This document shows, in pieces, positions 32,232 to 37,050 of a stretch of DNA of 37,050 nucleotides (positions are counted from its first letter, which is position 1; each line of letters opens with the position of its first letter). Under the pieces are notes generated by a model. The model was not told the origin of the DNA. It worked only from the letters and a program-made list of their open reading frames with translations, and made no database searches. The position numbers and the translations under genes were made by a program. The stretch covers positions 1,727-38,776 of the forward strand of contig NZ_KI914866.1 in the NCBI RefSeq assembly GCF_000520555.1, read 5' to 3'. This stretch comes from Arthrobacter sp. Br18. GTDB lineage: Bacteria; Actinomycetota; Actinomycetes; Actinomycetales; Micrococcaceae.

Positions 32232-33593
32232 ATGAGTGTGACAACAGCAGAAGCAGCCGTCGAAACCGTCCAGCGCAAGCTTCAGGAGGCGGGTGTCAAG
32301 TATGCGATGTCGAGCTTCGTGGACCTCCACGGCAACATCAAGACGAAGTTCGTCCCCCTCTCCCACCTGCCGCAGATGGCGGCGGGGTCCGAGCTCTTCA
32401 CCGGTGCGGCGCTCGACGGGCTACCTCAGGACATCAGCGACGAGGAGCTCTCGGCGCGGCCCGACCTCGACAGTGCCGTGCAGCTGCCCTGGCGCAAGGA
32501 AGTCGCCTACTTCTCCAGCGATCTCTACCACGAGGGCAAGCCGTTCGAGGCAGCGCCACGGAACATCCTCAAGCGCCAGCTCGAGGCCGCCAAGGAGCTT
32601 GGATTCACCTTCAACCTGGGCATCGAGACCGAATTCTTCGTCCTGAAGGACACACCGGAAGGACCAGTGGAGGTCAGCGACCGGGACAACCTGAGCAAGC
32701 CCTGCTACACGGCTCCTGCGGCACTCGACAACTTCGACTGGCTCACCGAGATGGTCGAGGCGATGAATGACATGGGGTGGAGCGTCTACTCCTTCGACCA
32801 CGAGGACGCCCAGGGTCAGTTCGAGATCGACTTCAAGTACGCCGATGCGCTCACCATGGCCGACCGTGCCGTCTTCTTCCGCCTCATGGCCAACGAGATG
32901 GTCCGCAAGCACGGCTATTTCGCCACTTTCATGCCGAAGCCCTTCGCCGACCGCAGCGGGTCCGGTGCGCACTTCAATATGTCCCTCGCGGACCTCGAGA
33001 CGGGCGAGAACCTCTTCGAGACCGACAACGACCCCCGTGGCTCCGGCATCTCCGAGCTCGGCTACCAGTTCATTGCCGGCGTGCTCAAGCACGCGCCCGC
33101 CATCTGCGCCGTGATCGCCCCGACGGTGAACAGCTACAAGCGGCTGGTCCGCAAGGGGAGCATGTCCGGGTCCACCTGGGCGCCTGTCTTCGTCAGCTAC
33201 GGCAACAACAACCGCACGAACATGATCCGAGTGCCTCTTGTGGGAGGCCGTGTTGAGTGCCGGGCCGCCGACATCAGCGGCAACCCCTACCTCGGTGCTG
33301 CCATCATTCTCGCCGCCGGCCTGCAGGGCATCCGCGAGAACCTCGATCCGGGCGAGCCGCACACCGAGAACATGTACAACTACACCGAGGCGGAGATCAT
33401 CTCCAACGGCCTCGGCCTGCTTCCCCGCAGCCTGGGCGAGGCCATCGAAGAGTTCGCCGCCGACAGCCTGTCCCGCGAGGTGTTCGGCGAGAAGATGTAC
33501 AACGCGTACATCGACTACAAGAGCCAGGAATGGGACGAATACCAGGCGCACGTCTCCGAGTGGGAGATCAAGCGCTACCTCAAGTTCTTCTAA
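32232..33593 (+). CDS. glnT: Glutamine synthetase family protein, type III-like (GlnT)
   Basis: A 453-residue ATP-dependent ligase joining glutamate to ammonia or an amine. Seen: N-terminal AMSSFVDLHGNIKTKFVPLSHL (beta-grasp part), LGIETEFFVL (metal Glu), YSFDHEDAQGQFEIDFKYADAL, PKPFADRSGSGAHFNMSL (metal His), NSYKRLVRKG, GNNNRTNMIRVP and VECRAADISGNPYLGAAIILAAGLQGI. All key GS motifs are present. The type resembles the GS found with amine or amino acid metabolism genes rather than the main GlnA, so the acceptor may be methylamine or another amine. ATG 32232 has AGGAG at 6 nt. It is followed after 6 nt by an alpha/beta hydrolase. Confidence 0.88.
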   Translation: MSVTTAEAAVETVQRKLQEAGVKYAMSSFVDLHGNIKTKFVPLSHLPQMAAGSELFTGAALDGLPQDISDEELSARPDLDSAVQLPWRKEVAYFSSDLYHEGKPFEAAPRNILKRQLEAAKELGFTFNLGIETEFFVLKDTPEGPVEVSDRDNLSKPCYTAPAALDNFDWLTEMVEAMNDMGWSVYSFDHEDAQGQFEIDFKYADALTMADRAVFFRLMANEMVRKHGYFATFMPKPFADRSGSGAHFNMSLADLETGENLFETDNDPRGSGISELGYQFIAGVLKHAPAICAVIAPTVNSYKRLVRKGSMSGSTWAPVFVSYGNNNRTNMIRVPLVGGRVECRAADISGNPYLGAAIILAAGLQGIRENLDPGEPHTENMYNYTEAEIISNGLGLLPRSLGEAIEEFAADSLSREVFGEKMYNAYIDYKSQEWDEYQAHVSEWEIKRYLKFF

Positions 33594-33599
33594 TCCCTC

Positions 33600-34595
33600 A
33601 TGCGCTCCGACTTCGACCTCGGCAGGTTCGAGCTGGTCTCCGGTTCGAACCTGCCCTCGGGGCACCTCGCCTATGAGACTCACGGCGAACTCAACGCCGA
33701 GGGCAGCAACTGCATCCTGCTGCCCTCCTACTACACGGGCACGTCCTCAAGCTATGAACCGTGGATCGGGCCGGACCGGCTGTTCGACCCTGCGGAATGG
33801 TTCATCGTCGCGGTGAACCTCTTCGGAAACGGGGTGTCGACGTCGCCCTCACGGGCCCACCCGGACATTGCGGGGGCGGGCTTTCCCGACGTCGACATCG
33901 CCGACAACGTGATCGCCCAGCACCGCCTCCTCAGCCACCTCGGGGTGAAGCGGATCCGCCTGATCGCAGGCTGGTCCATCGGTGCGTTGCAGGCCTACGA
34001 GTGGGCGGCCCGCTACCCGGACCTGGTGAACGCGATCCTTCCGATTGCCGGAGCGGCACGGTGCTCGCCCCATAACTTCGTCTTCCTCGAGGGAGTGAAG
34101 TCCACGTTGCTGGCCGACCCGGCGTTCCAGCACGGACACTACAGTGCGCCGCCGGTGCAGGGGTTGCGGGCGTTCGGCACGGTCTACGCGGGGTGGGCGT
34201 ACTCGCAGGAATTCTTCCGCCAGGGGACGTACCGGGAACTCGGGTACGCCTCGGTGGACTCGGTGATCCGGGGCTGGGCCACCGACCATGAGAGTGAGGA
34301 CGCCAACGATCTCCTCGCCATGCTCGGGACCTGGCAGCGGGCCGACGTCGGAAGATACCACCCCGGCGGGTTCGAGGGCGCGATGGCGGGAATCACCGCC
34401 CAGGCCATCGTGATGCCCGGCAGCACCGACCTCTACTTCCCGCAGGCCGACAGCGAGCAGGAGGTGGAGCTCCTGCAGCATGGGAAGCTGCGTCCGCTGG
34501 TGTCCGACCTGGGGCACGTCGCGGGCCGTCCCGGCATCCGGGCCGCTGAAACGGTGCAGATCAGTGCTGCCGTGCAGGAGCTTTTGGGGAGCTGA
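33600..34595 (+). CDS. Alpha/beta-fold hydrolase, MetX (homoserine acetyltransferase)-like
   Basis: A 331-residue alpha/beta-hydrolase of the MetX-like group. Probable triad: S126 in AGWSIGALQAYEWAARYPD (compare GGSxGGxQALEWA in MetX), D277 (PGSTDLYFP) and H306 (DLGHVAGRPG). It is shorter than true homoserine acetyltransferases and lacks several of their conserved blocks, so a hydrolase on an amide or ester is as likely. It starts 6 nt after glnT without a visible ribosome site, so translation is probably coupled to glnT. The context suggests it acts on the GlnT product or a related compound; this is inference. Confidence 0.82.
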   Translation: MRSDFDLGRFELVSGSNLPSGHLAYETHGELNAEGSNCILLPSYYTGTSSSYEPWIGPDRLFDPAEWFIVAVNLFGNGVSTSPSRAHPDIAGAGFPDVDIADNVIAQHRLLSHLGVKRIRLIAGWSIGALQAYEWAARYPDLVNAILPIAGAARCSPHNFVFLEGVKSTLLADPAFQHGHYSAPPVQGLRAFGTVYAGWAYSQEFFRQGTYRELGYASVDSVIRGWATDHESEDANDLLAMLGTWQRADVGRYHPGGFEGAMAGITAQAIVMPGSTDLYFPQADSEQEVELLQHGKLRPLVSDLGHVAGRPGIRAAETVQISAAVQELLGS

Positions 34596-34646
34596 CCGTT
34601 GCGGGTGCGTCGTGCTCACGGCACAGTTTCACCTCCCCGTGGTCCG

Positions 34647-35876
34647 CTATCCCGAAGGTTCTCCGGTGAGGAGGTTTCGCGTGAAGGTCAGGACATCATT
34701 CTGAAGCCCGGGATGCGCTCGTCGGTCAGGTTCCTCGGCGGCTGCGAAAGCTTCCAGAGCCTCTAGCGTTCGCGAGATCAGGGGTTCCGGTGCCCGCTGC
34801 CTCCATGATGTTGCCTCTTCGACGAGGTCCGCACGTGTCAGGTCCGCATGACGGTATCTACCGTTGACGGCCATGGCCATTCGCCCGTCCGTGGCCTGGT
34901 GGCGCATGGGTACGACGTCGTAGGCCGGGGCGAGCTCGGAGCGGCCGTCGGGATGATGGAGCAGGGAAAGATTTTTTGCATGCAGGTCCAGGTTGCCGAG
35001 GGCGACGGCGAGGACGGTTATCGCGAGGAGGCGTTCAAGGGACTCGGTGTCCCCATTGCGGCGGAGCACGTCTGCGATGCGCCGCAGGCTGACTTTGCCG
35101 CCGTGTTCCTGGTACTTCTCGTTGCCGTGAGCCCCGAGGGCCTGGTTCATGTCTTCCTGGTGAATGCGTCCCGTGGGAGCGGAGCTTGATCGATCGAAGC
35201 GCTCGATGACGAGCGCAGGGGCACCTGCGAAGTCGGCCAGCCACGTCCGGGTGCCGGCCAACCCCAGTACTCGGGCAGCGCGGGCTCCGTACTCCTCGTC
35301 GTAGATGATGGTGGGGTAGTCGCGTGATGCGGGTTTGACGATGTGCGTCGACGGGTAGCCGTCGTGCACGCGGTGCCAGTCGTCGTCGACCCGCGCCAGG
35401 ACGATCTTGTCCTGCACCCCTGCCAGGGAGGTCTTCCCTGAGAGCGGACTGTTGGCGAGCGGCTGGGCCGTGGTGGATTGCAGCAACTCTCTGATGCCTT
35501 CGGCCGTCAGGCGCTCGGTCCGTGGACGGCGTGGCTCGCCAGGGCGCTCGGGATCCCAGATCTGCAGGGCGCCTGCGACGTCGCGCCCGAAGTGGGAGAG
35601 CAGTGCAGGAGTGTCGTACTCCTGGGTTCCCACCCGCGCGGCGAGGTTCGAGAGGATGCGCCCTTCCGGGAGCAGTTCGGCGAAGAAGTTGCGACGGCGC
35701 GAGGCTCGGGCGCGGTTTGCGGCGAGCTCGAGCGGGACGGATTCGGACAGGACCGTGCTGCCGAGATCAAAGTGGTCGAAGCATGAACGGTCGGTGCGGA
35801 AGTCGAAGGTGCGCCAGTCCCTAACCGTCAGCCAGCCGACCAGGTTCCCGTACAGCTCGACACGCAGTTCACCCAT
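34647..35876 (-). CDS. hipA: HipA-type serine/threonine kinase toxin
   Basis: A 409-residue HipA-family kinase. Seen: the N-terminal subdomain (ELRVELYGNLVGWLTV..., FFAELLPEG), the loop with S150 (GKTSLAGVQDK, matching the autophosphorylated Ser150 of E. coli HipA), K181 (HIVKPASR, ATP lysine), catalytic D297 (LGNLDLHAKNLSLL) and metal D320 (LAPAYDVVPM). E. coli HipA stops growth by phosphorylating glutamyl-tRNA synthetase. ATG 35876 overlaps the hipB stop by 8 nt; the longer frame to 35951 lies inside hipB and is not used. All catalytic residues are intact, so the toxin should be active. Confidence 0.92.
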   Translation of the reverse strand: MGELRVELYGNLVGWLTVRDWRTFDFRTDRSCFDHFDLGSTVLSESVPLELAANRARASRRRNFFAELLPEGRILSNLAARVGTQEYDTPALLSHFGRDVAGALQIWDPERPGEPRRPRTERLTAEGIRELLQSTTAQPLANSPLSGKTSLAGVQDKIVLARVDDDWHRVHDGYPSTHIVKPASRDYPTIIYDEEYGARAARVLGLAGTRTWLADFAGAPALVIERFDRSSSAPTGRIHQEDMNQALGAHGNEKYQEHGGKVSLRRIADVLRRNGDTESLERLLAITVLAVALGNLDLHAKNLSLLHHPDGRSELAPAYDVVPMRHQATDGRMAMAVNGRYRHADLTRADLVEEATSWRQRAPEPLISRTLEALEAFAAAEEPDRRAHPGLQNDVLTFTRNLLTGEPSG

Positions 35877-36135
35877 CGCTCGATCGCTCCGTGGGATCGG
35901 CTTCTTCTTCCGGGTCGTCGATCTCGGCGTAGAGGCGGACTCCAGTGGCACGCAGCATCTCGAAGAGCCGTTCGGTGAGCAGGCCGGGCTTTCCCTGCTC
36001 CATCTCCCACACCCACTTCTGGCCGATGCCGAGTTGTTCGGCCAACTGCCGCTGGCTCAGCCCACGGAGCATGCGCCCCTGCTGGAGCATCCGGCCGAGT
36101 GCCTCAGCGTTGGAAACCTGTCCTCGCACTGCCAT
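35869..36135 (-). CDS. hipB: HipB-type antitoxin, XRE-family HTH repressor
   Basis: An 88-residue protein with one HTH_3 domain (about residues 10-65; LGRMLQQGRMLRGLSQRQLAEQLGIGQKWVWEMEQGKPGLLTERLFEMLRATG) and an acidic C-terminal tail (DDPEEEADPTERSSDG), typical for HipB, which binds HipA and represses the operon. ATG 36135 has only a weak GGTGG upstream. Inverted and direct repeats containing GAAGTCA cover its promoter. It overlaps hipA, as usual for these pairs. Confidence 0.92.
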   Translation of the reverse strand: MAVRGQVSNAEALGRMLQQGRMLRGLSQRQLAEQLGIGQKWVWEMEQGKPGLLTERLFEMLRATGVRLYAEIDDPEEEADPTERSSDG

Positions 36136-36155
36136 TGTTGACCACCCTCACGACA

Positions 36156-36170
36156 TCGATAATGAAGTCA
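36156..36170. promoter_or_regulatory. HipB half-site overlapping the transcription start
   Basis: TCGATAATGAAGTCA repeats, with two differences, the sequence at 36183-36197 (period 27). It lies between the -10 box and the hipB start. Confidence 0.45.
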
Positions 36171-36198
36171 CGGTAGCTGGCGTCGATATCGAAGTCAA
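36170..36198 (-). promoter_or_regulatory. hipBA promoter
   Basis: The minus strand reads TTGACT (36198-36193), a 17-nt spacer and TACCGT (36175-36170). Transcription would start near 36163, about 28 nt before the hipB ATG. Confidence 0.6.
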
Positions 36199-36215
36199 CA
36201 CGTCTGACTTCGATA
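36187..36215. promoter_or_regulatory. HipB operator, 11-bp perfect inverted repeat
   Basis: TATCGAAGTCA (36187-36197) and TGACTTCGATA (36205-36215) with a 7-nt spacer. It covers the -35 box of the hipBA promoter. A 10-bp palindrome CTGACGTCAG follows at 36216-36225. Confidence 0.7.
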
Positions 36216-36291
36216 CTGACGTCAGCTGCTGCGCGGGTGCTGTTTTGTTGGTCCCAGAGGCATGTGCCCGTTGCGTTCCTACCTAAAACTA

Positions 36292-37050
36292 CTATTCGGC
36301 ATGCCCAGACAAGTCGTCAGCTAAATGCAGAAGTTCAAGACCCAACTCGCGGGCGCGGTCGGCAACGCCTTCAGGAGCGCCTTCTCCGGCCGGCCCCATC
36401 GGTGTTGGAGTCACCGGCAGGCTCGAAACCGACGGCTCCCGCTGGATATCGATGTCGAACACCATATGGTCCGGGTGGTGCCAGGTCGAGAAGACCTCCA
36501 CGGGTCGTCCGTACTGATCAAAGCTCGTACCCTCCAGCAGAAGCACGGGTGATGACGCCTCCAGCTGCAGCAGCCGCAGCAGGTCTTGGTCGCCCGGGAC
36601 GGCCCGGATCTGCCGCTTTCCAGAGGTGATCTGCACCCCGAACTTCTCCCCGAGCACCGCGTGGAGGGACGCGTCGTGTAGGGACGCGGCGGTCAACTCG
36701 GAGAACGCCGGCACCGGAAGCCAGGTGTGAATGACGGCGATAGGTACGCCGTCGGCCGTGCGCAGCCGCTCGAGCGAGAGAACCTGCGGAGTCCCGAGGA
36801 CCGCCGTCGACGCATCGGCGTCCTGCACGGACAGCGACAGCACCTCGGTACCGACACTCGCCCCGGTACTGCCGAGCTGCGCCGAGAGCCCCGACGTTCT
36901 GTGCACGAGGCGGTGGTGTTCCCTGCGGGGCGCCACGGTAATGCCGCGGCCACGTCCGCGCTCGATCAGGCCCTCGTCGGCCAGGGCGCCGAGGGCCTGA
37001 CGCACGACGGACCGGGACACCCCGTACCGCACCTGCAACTGCGCTTCGCT
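36292..37050 (-). CDS. GntR-family regulator, HutC/UTRA subfamily (5' end outside window)
   Basis: A partial regulator; the frame is open to the window edge, so the start and the first part of the winged helix are missing. Seen: the end of the GntR helix-turn-helix (QVRYGVSRSVVRQALGALADEGLIERGRGRGITVAP) followed by a UTRA effector domain (about 150 residues; VLSLERLRTADGVPIAVIHTWLP, LHAVLGEKFGVQITSGKRQIRAV, SSPVLLLEGTSFDQYGRPVEVFSTWHHPDHMVFDIDI). A hydrophilic tail of about 45 residues follows. Regulators of this group respond to sugars, amino acids or their phosphates. Its target is probably outside the window. Confidence 0.88.
   Translation of the reverse strand, partial: SEAQLQVRYGVSRSVVRQALGALADEGLIERGRGRGITVAPRREHHRLVHRTSGLSAQLGSTGASVGTEVLSLSVQDADASTAVLGTPQVLSLERLRTADGVPIAVIHTWLPVPAFSELTAASLHDASLHAVLGEKFGVQITSGKRQIRAVPGDQDLLRLLQLEASSPVLLLEGTSFDQYGRPVEVFSTWHHPDHMVFDIDIQREPSVSSLPVTPTPMGPAGEGAPEGVADRARELGLELLHLADDLSGHAE

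Noticed and set aside
33600-34595. Calling the alpha/beta hydrolase a homoserine acetyltransferase (metX)
   Set aside because: The nucleophile region is similar, but the protein is shorter, lacks other MetX blocks and sits in a nitrogen locus, not a methionine locus.

Overview
The window is high-GC DNA with strong third-position G/C bias, actinobacterial-style regulators (SARP/BTAD, FCD and UTRA GntR, AmtR-like TetR) and clear Shine-Dalgarno sites. It looks like a chromosomal accessory-metabolism region of an Arthrobacter-type member of the Micrococcaceae; the genus is an inference from gene content, since no rRNA or other marker gene is present. No tRNA, rRNA, insertion sequence or CRISPR array was seen.

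Layout. (1) 79-1041: an unusual protein (N-terminal winged helix, Ala-rich linker, C-terminal X25/CBM48-like module) that appears to start at an ATT codon. (2) 1182-4068: a SAM methyltransferase and a frameshifted SARP-like regulator, separated by an array of 13-nt tandem repeats. (3) 4114-11990: a divergent catabolic locus. Leftward: CaiB-type CoA transferase, an HMG-CoA-lyase-like enzyme lacking the usual catalytic Cys, and an FCD GntR regulator. Rightward: HyuA, HyuB and an isochorismatase-type amidase. (4) 12021-13595: a matrixin-type metalloprotease and a DoxX-like membrane protein. (5) 13749-24275: one long leftward operon for a sugar acid: Ldh2-family dehydrogenase, TRAP transporter (DctP, DctQ, DctM), L-fuconate-type dehydratase, ketoglutarate-semialdehyde dehydrogenase, XylX-like dehydratase, GntR, SDR dehydrogenase and a diketo-acid hydrolase. 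Together these give two exits from one 2-keto-3-deoxy acid intermediate: a Weimberg-like branch to 2-oxoglutarate and an oxidative cleavage branch to pyruvate plus a short hydroxy acid.

(6) 24664-29051: NIPSNAP protein, sodium/solute symporter, RpiR regulator and a divergent amidohydrolase, with matching 16-bp palindromes at two promoters. (7) 29197-29652: an Excalibur surface protein. (8) 29839-34595: ammonium transporter, AmtR-like TetR regulator, type III-like glutamine synthetase and a MetX-like alpha/beta hydrolase. Four copies of one 19-bp operator, arranged as two pairs with identical 35-bp spacing, tie these genes into one small regulon. (9) 34647-36135: a HipBA toxin-antitoxin pair with operators over its promoter. 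(10) 36292-37050: a UTRA GntR regulator cut by the window end.

The most notable items are the AmtR-like paired operators, the Cys-less lyase locus with HyuAB, the two-branch sugar-acid operon, the RpiR palindrome pair and the ATT start codon.
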